Positions 1-11,888 of a DNA stretch of 64,000 nucleotides are shown here, in pieces. The notes beneath the pieces are model-generated. The model was not told the DNA's origin and ran no database searches. It saw only the letters and a program-made list of their open reading frames with translations. This DNA comes from Atherix ibis (Eukaryota; Arthropoda; Insecta; Diptera; Athericidae): NCBI GenBank assembly GCA_958298945.1, contig CATQJD010000126.1:124001-188000 (forward strand), read 5' to 3'. Position 1 is the first letter of the stretch; every line of letters begins with the position of its first letter. The position numbers were made by a program, and so were the translations under genes.

Positions 1-1084
1 AAGTAGTATGTTTAAGAGTAATATGAAGTAGTATATTTTAAAGTAATATGAAGTAGTATGTTTAAGGGAAATATGAAGCAGTATGTTTAAGAGAAATATG
101 AAGTAGTATATTTAAGAGGAATATGAAGTAGTATATTTAAGAGGAATATGAAGTAGTATATTTAAGAGAAATATGAATTAGTATATTTAAGAGGAAAATG
201 AAGTAGTTTATTTCAGAGGAATATGAAGTAGTATATTTAAGAGGAATATGAAGTAGTATGTTTAAGAGGAATATGAAGTAGTATGTTTAAGAGGAATATG
301 AAGTAGTATCATATGTTTAAGTGGAATATGAAGTAGTATGTTTAAGAGGAATACGAAGTAGTATATTTAAGAGGAATATGAAGTAGTATATTTAAGAGGA
401 ATATGAAGTAGTATATTTAAGAAGAATATGAAGTAGTATGTTTAAGAGGAATATGAAGTAGTATGTTTAAGAGGAATATGAAGTAGTATATTTAAGAAGA
501 ATATGAAGTAGTATGTTTAAGAGGAATACGAAGTAGTATGTTTAAGAAGAATATGAAGTAGTATATTTAAGAAGAATATGAAGTAGTATGTTTAAGAGGA
601 ATATGAAGTAGTATGTTTAAGAGGAATATGAAGTAGTTTATTTAAGAGCAATATGAAGTAGTATATTTAAGAGAAATATGAAGTACTATATTTAAGAGGA
701 AAATGAAGTAGTTTATTTAAGAGGAATATAAAGTAGTATATTCAAGAGGAATATGAAGTAGTATGTTTAAGAGGAATATGAAGTAGTATGTTTAAGAGGA
801 ATATGAAGTAGTATGTTTAAGTGGAATATGAAGTAGTATGTTTAAGAGGAATACGAAGTGGTATGTTTAAGAGGAATATGAAGTAGTATATTTAGGAGGA
901 ATATGAAGTAGTATATTTAAGAGGAATATGAAGTTGTATATTTAAGAGGAATATGAAGTAGTATATTTAAGAGGAATATGAAGTAGTATATTTAAGAGGA
1001 ATATGAAGTAGTATATTTAAGAGGAATATGAAGTAGTATATTTAAGAGCAAAATGAAGTAGTATATTTAAGAGGAATATGAAGT
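1..1084 (+). repeat. Duplicated block, left copy (pair with 1,565-2,645)
   Basis: This stretch of 25-bp monomers recurs almost unchanged 1,564 bp downstream, and 1,561 bp downstream after a 3-bp deletion near 2,125. Shared rare variants prove the match: tttaagggaa near 61 and 1,625, the CATAT insertion at 310 and 1,874, and gagcaaaatg near 1,046 and 2,607. Similarity stops at about 1,084, where a 10-bp partial monomer (1,080-1,089) interrupts the phase. The true left edge of this copy may lie outside the window. Confidence 0.88.
300..329 (+). repeat. 30-bp monomer with CATAT insertion, copy 1
   Basis: gaagtagtat is followed by an extra catat and then gtttaagtggaatat. The insertion looks like a tandem duplication of the local (c)atat. 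As in all six copies, the monomer carries the gtgg variant, and the next monomer usually carries tacg. Confidence 0.92.
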
Positions 1085-1089
1085 AATAT
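1080..1089 (+). repeat. 10-bp partial monomer at a duplication edge
   Basis: The sequence gaagtaatat is followed directly by the next GAAG start, so only 10 of 25 bp are present. It coincides with the end of the similarity between 1-1,084 and 1,565-2,645, and is probably a recombination scar. That interpretation is inference. Confidence 0.8.
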
Positions 1090-1564
1090 GAAGTAGTATG
1101 TTTAAGAGGAATATGAAGTAGTATATTTAAGAGGAATATGAAGTAGTATATTTAAGAGGAATATAAAGTAGTATGTTTAAGAGGAATATGAAGTAGTATG
1201 TTTAAGTGGAATATGAAGTAGTATGTTTAAGAGGAATACGAAGTAGTATGTTTAAGAGGAATATGAAGTACTATATTTAGGAGAAATATGAAGTAGTATG
1301 TTTAAGAGGAATATGAGTAGTATGTGTAAGAGGAATATGAAGTAGTACGTTTAAGAGGAATATGAATTGGTATATTTAAGAGGAATATGAAGTAGTATTT
1401 TTAAGAGGAATATGAAGTAGTATATTTAAGGGGAATATGAAGTAGTATATGCAAGAGGAATATGAAGTAGTATGTTTAAGAGGAATATGAAATAGTATGT
1501 TTAAGAGGAATATGAAGTAGTATGTTTAAAATGAATATGAAGTAGTATGTTTAAGAGGAATATG
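1085..1564 (+). repeat. Satellite between the two copies of the first duplication
   Basis: About 480 bp of 25-bp monomers with no gene. It includes a gtgg/tacg marker pair (about 1,206-1,236) and a 24-bp monomer with atgagtag (about 1,311). That order reappears near 8,059 and 13,705, so this is a diverged relative of the blocks at about 7.9-9.1 kb and 13.6-14.8 kb. Confidence 0.85.
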
Positions 1565-1863
1565 AAGTAGTATGTTTAAGAGTAATATGAAGTAGTATAT
1601 TTTAAAGTAATATGAAGTAGTATGTTTAAGGGAAATATGAAGTAGTATGTTTAAGAGAAATATGAAGTAGTATATTTAAGAGGAATATGAAGAAGTATAT
1701 TTAAGAGGAATATGAAGTAGTATATTTAAGAGAAATATGAATTAGTATATTTAAGAGGAAAATGAAGTAGTTTATTTAAGAGGAATATGAAGTAGTATAT
1801 TTAAGAGGAATATGAAGTAGTATGTTTAAGAGGAATATGAAGTAGTATGTTTAAGAGGAATAT

Positions 1864-1893
1864 GAAGTAGTATCATATGTTTAAGTGGAATAT
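1864..1893 (+). repeat. 30-bp CATAT monomer, copy 2
   Basis: Same structure as at 300-329, exactly 1,564 bp downstream, inside the right copy of the first duplication. Confidence 0.92.
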
Positions 1894-2118
1894 GAAGTAG
1901 TGTGTTTAAGAGGAATACGAAGTAGTATATTTAAGAGGAATATGAAGTAGTATATTTAAGAGGAATATGAAGTAGTATATTTAAGAAGTATATGAAGAAG
2001 TATGTTTAAGAGGAATATGAAGTAGTATGTTTAAGAGGAATATGAAGTAGTATATTTAAGAAGAATATGAAGTAGTATGTTTAAGAGGAATACGAAGTAG
2101 TATGTTTAAGAGGAATAT

Positions 2119-2140
2119 GAAGTAGATTTAAGAAGAATAT
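2119..2140 (+). repeat. 22-bp monomer (3-bp deletion)
   Basis: The monomer reads gaagtagattta then agaagaatat. It lacks 3 bp relative to its partner in the left copy (about 555-580), so the deletion arose after the block was duplicated. Confidence 0.85.
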
Positions 2141-2645
2141 GAAGTAGTATGTTTAAGAGGAATATGAAGTAGTATGTTTAAGAGGAATATGAAGTAGTTT
2201 ATTTAAGAGCAATATGAAGTAGTATATTTAAGAGAAATATGAAGTAGTATATTTAAGAGGAAAATGAAGTAGTTTATTTAAGAAGAATATGAAGTAGTAT
2301 ATTTAAGAGGAATATGAAGTAGTATGTTTAAGAGGAATATGAAGTAGTATGTTTAAGAGGAATATGAAGTAGTATGTTTAAGTGGAATATGAAGTAGTAT
2401 GTTTAAGAGGAATACGAAGTAGTATGTTTAAGAGGAATATGAAGTAGTATATTTAGGAGGAATATGAAGTAGTATATTTAAGAGGAATATGAAGTTGTAT
2501 ATTTAAGAGGAATATGAAGTAGTATATTTAAGAGGAATATGAAGTAGTATATTTAAGAGGAATATGAAGTAGTATATTTAAGAGGAATATGAAGTAGTAT
2601 ATTTAAGAGCAAAATGAAGTAGTATATTTAAGAGGAATATGAAGT

Positions 2646-4856
2646 AGTATATTTAAGAGGAATATGAAGTAGTATGTTTAAGAGGAATATGAAGTAATAT
2701 ATTTAAGAGTAATATGAAGAGTAGTATATTTAAGAGGATTATGAAGTAGAATATTTAAGAGGAATATGAAGTAGTATATTTAAGAGGAATATGAAGTAGT
2801 ATGTTTAAGAGGAATATGAAGTAGTATGTTTAAGAGGAATATGAAATAGTATATTTAAGAGGAATATGAAGTAGTATATTTAAGAGGAATATGAAGTAGT
2901 ATATTTAAGAGGAATATGAAGAGTAGTATGTTTAAGAGAAATATGAAGTAGTATATTTAAGAGGAATATGAAGTAGTATATTTAAGAGGAATATGAAGTA
3001 GTATATTTAAGAGGAATATGAAGTATTATATTTTACATGAATATGAAGTAGTATATTTAAGACAAATATGAAGTAGTATGTTTAAGAGGAATACGAAGTA
3101 GTATGTTCAAGAGGAATATGAAGTAGTATGTTTAAGAGGAATATGAAGTAGTATGTTTAAGAGGAATATGAAGTAGTATATTTAAGAGGAATATGAAGTA
3201 GTATATTTAAGAGGAATATGAAGTAGTATATTTAAGAGGAATATGAAGAGTAGTATGTTTAAGAGAAATATGAAGTAGTATATTTAAGAGGAATATGAAG
3301 TAGTATATTTAAGAGGAATATGAAGTAATATGTTTAAGGGAAATATGAAGTAGTATGTTTAAGAGAATAATGAAGTAGTATATTTAAGAGGAATATGAAG
3401 TATTATATTTAAGAGGAATATGAAGTAGTATATTTAAGAGGAATATGAAGAGTAGTATGTTTAAGAGGAATATGAAGTAGTATATTTAAGAGGAATATGA
3501 AGTGGTATGTTTAAGAGGAATATGAAGTAGAATCATATGTTTAAGTGGAATATGAAGTAGTATGTTTAAGAGGAATACGAAGTAGTATGTTTAAGAGGAA
3601 TATGAAGTAGTATATTTAAGAAGAATATGAAGTAGTATGTTTAAGAGGAATATGAAGTAGTATGTTTAAGAGGAATATGAAGTAGTTTATTTAAGAGGAA
3701 TATGAAGTAGTATATTTAAGAGAAATATGAAGTAGTATATTTAAGAGGAAAATGAAGTAGTTTATTTAAGAGGAATATGAAGTAGTATATTTAAGAGGAA
3801 TATGAAGTAGTTTATTTAAGAGGAATATGAAGTAGTATATTTAAGAGAAATATGAAGTAGTATATTTAAGAGAAAAATGAAGTAGTTTATTTAAGAGGAA
3901 TATGCAGTAGTATGTTTAAGAGGAATATGAAGTAGTATGTTTAAGAGGAATATGAAGTAGTATGTTTAAGAGGAATATGAAGTAGTATATTTAAGAGGAA
4001 TATGAAGTAGTATATTTAAGAGGAATATGAAGTAATATATTTAAGAGGAATATGAAGTAATATATTTAAGAGGAAAATGAAGAGTAGTATATTTAAGAGG
4101 AATATGAAGTAGAATATTTAAGAGGAATATGAAGTAGAATATTTAAGAGGAATATGAAGTAGTATGTTTAAGAGGAATATGGAGTAGTATGTTTAAGAGG
4201 AATATGAAGTAGTATATTTAAGTGGAATATGAAGTAGTATGTTTAAGAGGAATACGAAGTAGTATGTTTAAGAGGAATATGAAGTAGTATATTTAGGAGG
4301 AATATGAAGTAGTATATTTAAGAGGAATATGAAGTTGTATATATAAGAGGAATATGAAGTAGTATGTTTAAGAGGAATATGAAGTACTGTATTTAAGAGG
4401 AATATGAAGTAGTATGTTTAAGACCATTATGAAGTAGTATGTTTAAGAGGAATATGAAGTAGTATATTTAAGAGGAATATTAAGTAGTATATTTAAGAGG
4501 AATATGAAGTAGTATATTTAAGAGGAATATGAAGTAGTATATTTAAGAGGAATATGAAGTAGTATATTTAAGATGAATATGAAGTAGTATATTTAAGAGG
4601 ACATGAAATAGTATGTTTACGAGGAATATGAAGTAGTATATTTAAGAGGAATATGAAGTAGTATATTTAAGAGGAATATGAAGTAGTATATTAAAGAGGA
4701 ATATGAAGTAGTATATTTAAGAGGAATATGAAGTAGTATATTTAAGGGGAATATGAAGTAGTATGTTTAAGAGGAATATGAAGTAGTATGTTTAAGAGGA
4801 ATATGAAGTAGTATGTTTAAGAGGAATATGAAGTTGTATGTTTAAGAGGAATATGA
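2646..4856 (+). repeat. Mixed, diverged satellite
   Basis: Monomers without a clean large tandem period and with no gene. Segments resemble the first block: 3,571-3,770 is like 521-720, and 4,221-4,340 is like 821-940. Markers include 27-bp agagtag monomers (for example near 2,717, 2,930, 3,247, 3,438 and 4,080), a CATAT insertion at 3,524-3,553 and the first ccattatg monomer at about 4,431. The many private substitutions suggest lower recent homogenisation than the right half of the window. Confidence 0.85.
3524..3553 (+). repeat. 30-bp CATAT monomer, copy 3
   Basis: Same insertion with a T-to-A change just before it (gaagtagaat then catat). It is followed by gtgg and a tacg monomer. Confidence 0.9.
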
Positions 4857-6008
4857 AGGAGTATGTTTAAGAGGAATATGAATTAGTATATTTAAGAGGA
4901 ATATGAAGTAGTATTTTTAAGAGGAATATGAAGTAGTATATTTAAGGGGAATATGAAGTAGTATATTTAAGAGGAATATGAAGTAGTACGTTTAAGAGGA
5001 ATATGAAGTAGTATGTTTAAGAGGAATATGAAGTAGTATGTTTAAAAGGAATATGAAGTAGTATATTTAAGATGAATATGAAGTAGTATGTTTAAGAGTA
5101 ATATGAAGTAGTATATTTAAGAGTTATATGAAGTAGTATGTTTAAGGGAAATATGAAGTAGTATATTTAAGAGAAATATGAAGTAGTATATTTAAGAGGA
5201 ATATGAAATATTATATTTAAGAGGAATATGAAGTAGTATATTTAAGAGGAATATGAAGTAGTATTTTTAAGAGGAATATGAAGTATTATATCTAAGAGGA
5301 ATATGAAGTAGTATATTTAAAAGGAATATGAAGTAGTATGTTTTAGAGGAATATGAAGTAGTATGTTTAAGAGGAATATGAAGTATTATGTTTAAGAGTA
5401 ATATGAAGTAGCATGTTTAAAAGGAATATGAAGTAGTATGTTTAAGAGGAATATGAAGTAGTATGTTTAAGAGAAATATGTAGTAGTATGTTTAAGAGGA
5501 ATATGAAGTAGTATGTTTAAGAGAAATATGAAGTAGTATGTTTAGGAGGAATATGAAGTAGTATATTTAAGAGGAATATGAAGTAGTATATTTAAGAGGA
5601 ATATGAAGTAGTATGTTTAAAAGGAATATGATGTAGTATATTTTTGATTAATATGAAGTAGTATGTTTAAGAGGAATATGAAGTAGTATGTTTAAGAGGA
5701 ATATGAAGTAGTATGTTTAAGAGGAATATGAAGTAGTATGTTTAAGAGGAATATGAAGTAGTATGTTTAAGAGGAATATGAAGTAGTATAATTAAGAGGA
5801 ATATGAAGTAGTATGTTTAAGAGGAATATGAAGTAATATATTTAAGAGGAATATGAAGTAATATATTTAAGAGGAAAATGAAGAGTAGTATATTTAAGAG
5901 GAATAAGAAGTAGAATATTTAAGAGGAATATGAAGTAGTATGTTTAAGAGGAATATGAAGTAGTATGTTTAAGAGGAATATGAAGTAGTATAATTAAGAG
6001 GAATATGA
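4857..6008 (+). repeat. 1,152-bp tandem duplication, copy 1
   Basis: Every rare variant here recurs exactly 1,152 bp later: aattag (4,881 and 6,033), gatgaat (5,071 and 6,223), tgtagtag (about 5,469 and 6,621), gatta (about 5,646 and 6,798) and aagagtag (5,881 and 7,033). The unit is 46 x 25 + 2, the extra 2 bp coming from one 27-bp agagtag monomer. The copies abut with no spacer and differ at only a handful of sites seen by eye. This is a young tandem duplication of one HOR unit. Confidence 0.95.
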
Positions 6009-7160
6009 AGTAGTATGTTTAAGAGGAATATGAATTAGTATATTTAAGAGGAATATGAAGTAGTATTTTTAAGAGGAATATGAAGTAGTATATTTAAGGG
6101 GAATATGAAGTAGTATATTTAAGAGGAATATGAAGTAGTACGTTTAAGAGGAATATGAAGTAGTATGTATAAGAGGAATATAAAGTAGTATGTTTAAAAG
6201 GAATATGAAGTAGTATATTTAAGATGAATATGAAGTAGTATGTTTAAGAGTAATATGAAGTAGTATATTTAAGAGTTATATGAAGTAGTATGTTTAAGGG
6301 AAATATGAAGTTGTATATTTAAGAGAAATATGAAGTAGTATATTTAAGAGGAATATGAAATATTATATTTAAGAGGAATATGAAGTAGTATATTTAAGAG
6401 GAATATGAAGTAGTATTTTTAAGAGGAATATGAAGTATTATATCTAAGAGGAATATGAAGTAGTATATTTAAAAGGAATATGAAGTAGTATGTTTTAGAG
6501 GAATATGAAGTAGTATGTTTAAGAGGAATATGAAGTATTATGTTTAAGAGTAATATGAAGTAGCATGTTTAAAAGGAATATGAAGTAGTATGTTTAAGAG
6601 GAATATGAAGTAGTATGTTTAAGAGAAATATGTAGTAGTATGTTTAAGAGGAATATGAAGTAGTATGTTTAAGAGAAATATGAAGTAGTATGTTTAGGAG
6701 GAATATGAAGTAGTATATTTAAGAGGAATATGAAGTAGTATATTTAAGAGGAATATGAAGTAGTATGTTTAAAAGGAATATGATGTAGTATATGTTTGAT
6801 TAATATGAAGTAGTATGTTTAAGAGGAATATGAAGTAGTATGTTTAAGAGGAATATGAAGTAGTATGTTTAAGAGGAATATGAAGTAGTATGTTTAAGAG
6901 GAATATGAAGTAGTATGTTTAAGAGGAATATGAAGTAGTATAATTAAGAGGAATATGAAGTAGTATGTTTAAGAGGAATATGAAGTAATATATTTAAGAG
7001 GAATATGAAGTAATATATTTAAGAGGAAAATGAAGAGTAGTATATTTAAGAGGAATAAGAAGTAGAATATTTAAGAGGAATATGAAGTAGTATGTTTAAG
7101 AGGAATATGAAGTAGTATGTTTAAGAGGAATATGAAGTAGTATAATTAAGAGGAATATGA
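6009..7160 (+). repeat. 1,152-bp tandem duplication, copy 2
   Basis: Immediate second copy of 4,857-6,008. Seen differences include aag-to-ttg near 6,312, gtttaag-to-gtataag near 6,168 and tttttgatta-to-tgtttgatta near 6,793. Similarity to copy 1 ends at about 7,160, where taattaag is followed by a monomer without the aattag variant. Confidence 0.95.
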
Positions 7161-7900
7161 AGTAGTATGTTTAAGAGGAAAATGAAGTAGTATGTTTAAG
7201 AGGAATGTGAAGTTGTATGTTTAAGAGGAATATGAAGTAGTATGTTTAAGAAACATATGAAGTAGTATGTTTAAAAATAATATGAAGTAGTATGTTTAAG
7301 AGGAATATGAAGTAGTATGCTTAAGAGGAATATGAAGTAGTATGTTTAAGAGGAATATGAAGTAGTATATTTAAGAGGAATATGAAGTAGTATGTTTAAG
7401 AGGAATATGAAGTAGTATGTTTAAGAGGAATATGAAGTAGTATATTTAAGAGGAATATGAAGTAGTATATTTAAGAGGAATATGAAGTAGTATATTTAAG
7501 AGGAATAGGAAGTAGTATATTTAAGAGGCATATGATGTAGTATATTTAGCAGGAATATGAGGTAGTATGTTTAAGACGAATATGAAGTGGTATGCTCAAG
7601 AGGAATATGAAGAAGTATATTTAAAAGGAATATGAAGTAGTATATTTAAGAGGAATATGAAGTAGTATATTTAAGAGGAATATGAAGTAGTATATTTAAG
7701 AGGAAAATGAAGTAGTATATTTAAGAGGAATATGAAGTACTATATTTAAGAGGAATATGAAGTAGTATGTTTAAGAGGAATATGAAGTAATATATTTAAG
7801 AGGAATATGAAGAGTAGTATATTTAAGAGGAATATGAAGTAGAATATTTAAGAGGAATATGAAGTAGTATATTTAAGAGGAATATGAAGTAGTATATTTA
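7161..7900 (+). repeat. Mixed satellite with the aggaag/ggcatatgatg marker cassette
   Basis: 25-bp monomers, no gene. A run of variants in successive monomers (ataggaag, ggcatatgatg, atgaggtag, gacgaat, gaagtggtatg) lies at about 7,507-7,600. About 470 bp (7,195-7,665) recurs at +4,874 bp (12,070-12,540), anchored by ttaaaaataa at 7,271 and 12,145. A 27-bp agagtag monomer followed by an agaatatt monomer marks an HOR anchor near 7,810-7,850. Confidence 0.85.
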
Positions 7901-9090
7901 AGAGGAATATAAAGTAGTATGTTTAAGAGGAATATGAAGTAGTATGTTTAAGTGGAATATGAAGTAGTATGTTTAAGAGGAATACGAAGTAGTATGTTTA
8001 AGAGGAATATGAAGTAGTATATTTAGGAGAAATATGAAGTAGTATGTTTAAGAGGAATATGAGTAGTATGTATAAGAGGAATATGAAGTAGTATGTTTAA
8101 GAGGAATATGAATTGGTATATTTAAGAGGAATATGAAGTAGTATTTTTAAGAGGAATATGAAGTAGTATATTTAAGGGGAATATGAAGTAGTATATGCAA
8201 GAGGAATATGAAGTAGTATGTTTAAGAGGAATATGAAGTAGTATGTTTAAGAGGAATATGCAGTAGTATGTTTAAAATGAATATGAAGTAGTATGTTTAA
8301 GAGGAATATGAAGTAGTATGTTTAAGAGTAATATGAAGTAGTGTATTTTAAAGTAATATGAAGTAGTATGTTTAAGGGAAATATGAAGTAGTATGTTTAA
8401 GAGAAATATGAAGTAGTATATTTAAGAGGAATATGAAGTATTATATTTAACAGGAATATGAAGTAGTATATTTAAGAGGAATATGAAGTAGTATATTTAA
8501 GAGGAATATTAAGTATTATATTTAAGATGAATATGAAGTAGTATATTTAAAAGGAATATGAAGTAGTATGTTTAAGAGGAATATAAAATATTATGTTTAA
8601 GAGTAATATGAAGTAGTATGTTTAAAAGTAATATGAAGTTGTATGTTTAAGAGGAATATGAAGTAGTATGTTTAAGAGGAATATGAACTAGTATGTTTAA
8701 GAGGAATATGAAGTAGTATGTTTAAGAGAAATATGAAGTAGTATGTTTAGGAGGAATATGAAGTAGTATATTTAAGAGGAATATGAAGTAGTATATTTAA
8801 GAGGAATATGAAGTAGTATGTTTAAAAGGAATATGATGTAGTATATTTTTGAGTAATATGAAGTAGTATGTTTAAGAGGAATATGAAGTTGTATGTTTAA
8901 GAGGAATATGAAATAGTATGTTTAAGAGGAATATAAAGTAGTATGTTTAAGAGGAATATGAAGTAGTATGTTAAAGAGGAATATGAAGTAGTATAATTAA
9001 GAGGAATATGAAGTAGTATGTTTAAGAGGAATATGAAGTAGTATGTTTAAGAGGAATATGAAGTTGTATGTTTAAGAGGAATATGAAGTA
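7901..9090 (+). repeat. Block paired with 13,547-14,760
   Basis: The block matches a downstream one at a spacing of 5,646 bp, becoming 5,671 bp after one extra monomer. Shared markers are gtgg/tacg (about 7,952 and 13,598), the 24-bp atgagtag monomer (8,059 and 13,705), tttaagggaa (about 8,371), gaactag, and gatgtag with tttttgagt (about 8,835 and 14,506). The copies carry many private changes, so this is an older relationship. Confidence 0.85.
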
Positions 9091-9360
9091 GTATATTTAA
9101 GAGGAATATGCAGGAGTATGTTTAAGAGGAATATGAAGTAGTATATTTAAGAGGAATATGAAGTAGTATGTTTAAGAGGAATATGAAGTAGTATGTTTAA
9201 GAGGAATATGAAGTAGTATGTTTAAGAGGAATATGAAGTAGTATATTTAAGAGGAATATGAAGTAGTATATTTAAGAGGAATATGAAGTAGTATATTTAA
9301 GAGGAATATGAAGTAGTTTATTTAAGAGGAATATGAAGTAATATATTTAAGAGAAATATG
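9091..9360 (+). repeat. Satellite, near-consensus monomers
   Basis: About eleven monomers close to consensus with alternating A and G at the R site, without distinctive markers except caggag near 9,110. It holds nothing but the repeat. Confidence 0.85.
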
Positions 9361-10056
9361 AAGTAGTATATTTAAGAGGAAAATGAAGTAGTTTATTTAA
9401 GAGGAATATGAAGTAGTATATGTAAGAGGAATATGAAGCAGTATGTTTAAGAGGAATATGAAGTAGTATGTTTAAGAGGAATATGAAGTAGTATGTTTTA
9501 GAGGAATATGAAGTAGTATGTTTAAGAGGAATATGAAGTAGTATATGTAAGAGGAATATGAAGTAGTATATTTAAGAGGAATATGAAGTAATATATTTAA
9601 GAGGAATATGAAGTAATATATTTAAGAGGAAAATGAAGAGTAGTATATTTAAGAGGAATATGAAGTAGAATATTTAAGAGGAATATGAAGTAGTATATTT
9701 AAGAGGAATATGAAGTAGTATGTTTAAGAGGAATATGAAGTATTATGTTTAAGAGGAATATGAAGTAGTATGTTCTAGTGGAATATGAAGTAGTATGTTT
9801 AAGAGGAATACGAAGTAGTATGTTTAAGAGGAATATGAAGTAGTATATTTAGGAGGAATATGAAGTAGTATATTTAAGAGGAATATGAAGTAGTATATTT
9901 AAGAGGAATATGAAGTTGTATGTTTAAGAGGAATATGAAGTACTATATTTAAGAGGAATATGAAGTAGTATGTTTAAGACCATTATGAAGTAGTATGTTT
10001 AAGAGGAATATTAAGTAGTATATTTAAGAGGAATATGAAGTAGTATATTTAAGAGG
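9361..10056 (+). repeat. 696-bp tandem duplication, copy 1
   Basis: All markers repeat 696 bp later: gaagca (9,438 and 10,134), agagtag (about 9,638 and 10,334), gtgg/tacg (about 9,779 and 10,475) and ccattatg (9,979 and 10,675). The length equals 28 x 25 + 2 (one 27-bp monomer) - 6 (one 19-bp monomer at the right edge). The short monomer is therefore probably the junction product of the duplication. Confidence 0.95.
10037..10055 (+). repeat. 19-bp truncated monomer at a duplication junction
   Basis: The monomer lacks 6 bp, so ttaagaggaa runs straight into gtagtat. It sits exactly between the two copies of the 696-bp unit and no second example was noticed. Duplication by unequal joining within a monomer would leave such a scar; this is inference. 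Confidence 0.88.
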
Positions 10057-10756
10057 AAGTAGTATATTTAAGAGGAAAATGAAGTAGTTTATTTAAGAGG
10101 AATATGAAGTAGTATATGTAAGAGGAATATGAAGCAGTATGTTTAAGAGGAATATGAAGTAGTATGTTTAAGAGGAATATGAAGTAGTATGTTTTAGAGG
10201 AATATGAAGTAGTATGTTTAAGAGGAATATGAAGTAGTATATTTAAGAGGAATATGAAGTAGTATATTTAAGAGGAATATGAAGTAATATATTTAAGAGG
10301 AATATGAAGTAATATATTTAAGAGGAAAATGAAGAGTAGTATATTTAAGAGGAATATGAAGTAGAATATTTAAGAGGAATATGAAGTAGTATATTTAAGA
10401 GGAATATGAAGTAGTATGTTTAAGAGGAATATGAAGTATTATGTTTAAGAGGAATATGAAGTAGTATGTTTTAGTGGAATATGAAGTAGTATGTTTAAGA
10501 GGAATACGAAGTAGTATGTTTAAGAGGAATATGAAGTAGTATATTTAGGAGGAATATGAAGTAGTATATTTAAGAGGAATATGAAGTAGTATATTTAAGA
10601 GGAATATGAAGTTGTATGTTTAAGAGGAATATGAAGTACTATATTTAAGAGAAATATGAAGTAGTACGTTTAAGACCATTATGAAGTAGTATGTTTAAGA
10701 GGAATATTAAGTAGTATATTTAAGAGGAATATGAAGTAGTATATTTAAGAGGAATA
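10057..10756 (+). repeat. 696-bp tandem duplication, copy 2
   Basis: Direct second copy of 9,361-10,056 with few differences, such as ttctagtgg changed to ttttagtgg and tatgtttaagacc changed to tacgtttaagacc. Similarity ends near 10,756. Confidence 0.93.
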
Positions 10757-11088
10757 TGAAATATTATATTTAAGAGGTATATGAAGTAGTATATTTAAGA
10801 GGAATATGAAGTAGTATATTTAAGAGAAATATGAAGTATTATATTTAAGAGGAATATGAAGTAGTATATTTAAAAGGAATATGAAGTAGTATGTTTAAGA
10901 GGAATATGAAGTAGTATGTTTAAGAGGAATATGAAGTATTATGTTTAAGAGTAATATGATGTAGTATGTTTAAAAGGAATATGAAGTAGTATGTTTAAGA
11001 GGAATATGAAGTAGTATGTTTAAGAGGAATATGAAGTAGTATATTTAAGAGGAATATGAAGTAGTATATTTAAGAGGAATATGAAGTA
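10757..11088 (+). repeat. Satellite between the 696-bp and 400-bp duplications
   Basis: Thirteen or so 25-bp monomers, no gene. Variants aaatattat, gaagtattat, gatgtag and ttaaaagg match the run at about 5,200-5,400, so the stretch derives from the same HOR phase. Confidence 0.82.
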
Positions 11089-11488
11089 GTATATTTAAGA
11101 GGAATATGAAGTAGTTTATTTAAGAGGAATATGAATTAGTATATTTAAGAGGAATATGAAGTAGTATATTTAAGGGGAATATGAAGTAGTATGTTTAAGA
11201 GGAATATGAAGTAGTATGTTTAAGAGGAATATGAAGTAGTATGTTTAAGAGGAATATGAAGTTGTATGTTTAAGAGGTATATGAAGTAGTATGTTTAAGA
11301 GGAATATGAATTAGTATATTTAAGAGGAATATGAAGTAGTATTTTTAAGAGGAATATGAAGTAGAATATTTAAGGGGAATATGAAGTAGTATATTTAAGA
11401 GGAATATGAAGTAGTATGTTTAAGAGGAATATGAAGTAGTATGTTTAAGAGGAATATGAAGTAGTATGTTTAAAAGGAATATGAAGTA
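11089..11488 (+). repeat. 400-bp tandem duplication, copy 1 (16 monomers)
   Basis: The next 400 bp repeat the same variant series in the same columns: aattag (11,134 and 11,534), gaagttg (about 11,269 and 11,669), tatttttaag (about 11,340 and 11,740), gggg (about 11,373 and 11,773) and ttaaaagg (about 11,470 and 11,870). The unit is exactly 16 x 25 bp with no length variant inside. Confidence 0.94.
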
Positions 11489-11888
11489 GTATATTTAAGA
11501 GGAATATGAAGTAGTATATTTAAGAGGAATATGAATTAGTATATTTAAGAGGAATATGAAGTAGTATATTTAAGGGGAATATGAAGTAGTATGTTTAAGA
11601 GGAATATGAAGTAGTATGTTTAAGAGGAATATGAAGTAGTATGTTTAAGAGGAATATGAAGTTGTATGTTTAAGAGGAATATGAAGTAGTATGTTTAAGA
11701 GGAATATGAATTAGTATATTTAAGAGGAATATGAAGTAGTATTTTTAAGAGGAATATGAAGTAGTATATTTAAGGGGAATATGAAGTAGTATATTTAAGA
11801 GGAATATGAAGTAGTATGTTTAAGAGGAATATGAAGTAGTATGTTTAAGAGGAATATGAAGTAGTATGTTTAAAAGGAATATGAAGTA
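11489..11888 (+). repeat. 400-bp tandem duplication, copy 2
   Basis: Direct repeat of 11,089-11,488. Differences seen: gtttatt changed to gtatatt at the start, aggtat changed to aggaat near 11,678, and gaatatt changed to gtatatt near 11,764. It ends where gaagtattatg begins a different series. Confidence 0.94.

Larger units (their letters stand above)
1565..2645 (+). repeat. Duplicated block, right copy (pair with 1-1,084)
   Basis: Second copy of the opening block at a spacing of 1,564 bp, changing to 1,561 bp after a 22-bp monomer at 2,119-2,140. The spacing is not a multiple of 25 because the unit contains a 5-bp insertion, a 10-bp remnant and a 1-bp-short monomer, which together account exactly for 62 x 25 + 14. 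The copies differ by scattered substitutions, so this duplication looks older than those at 40-60 kb. Confidence 0.88.
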
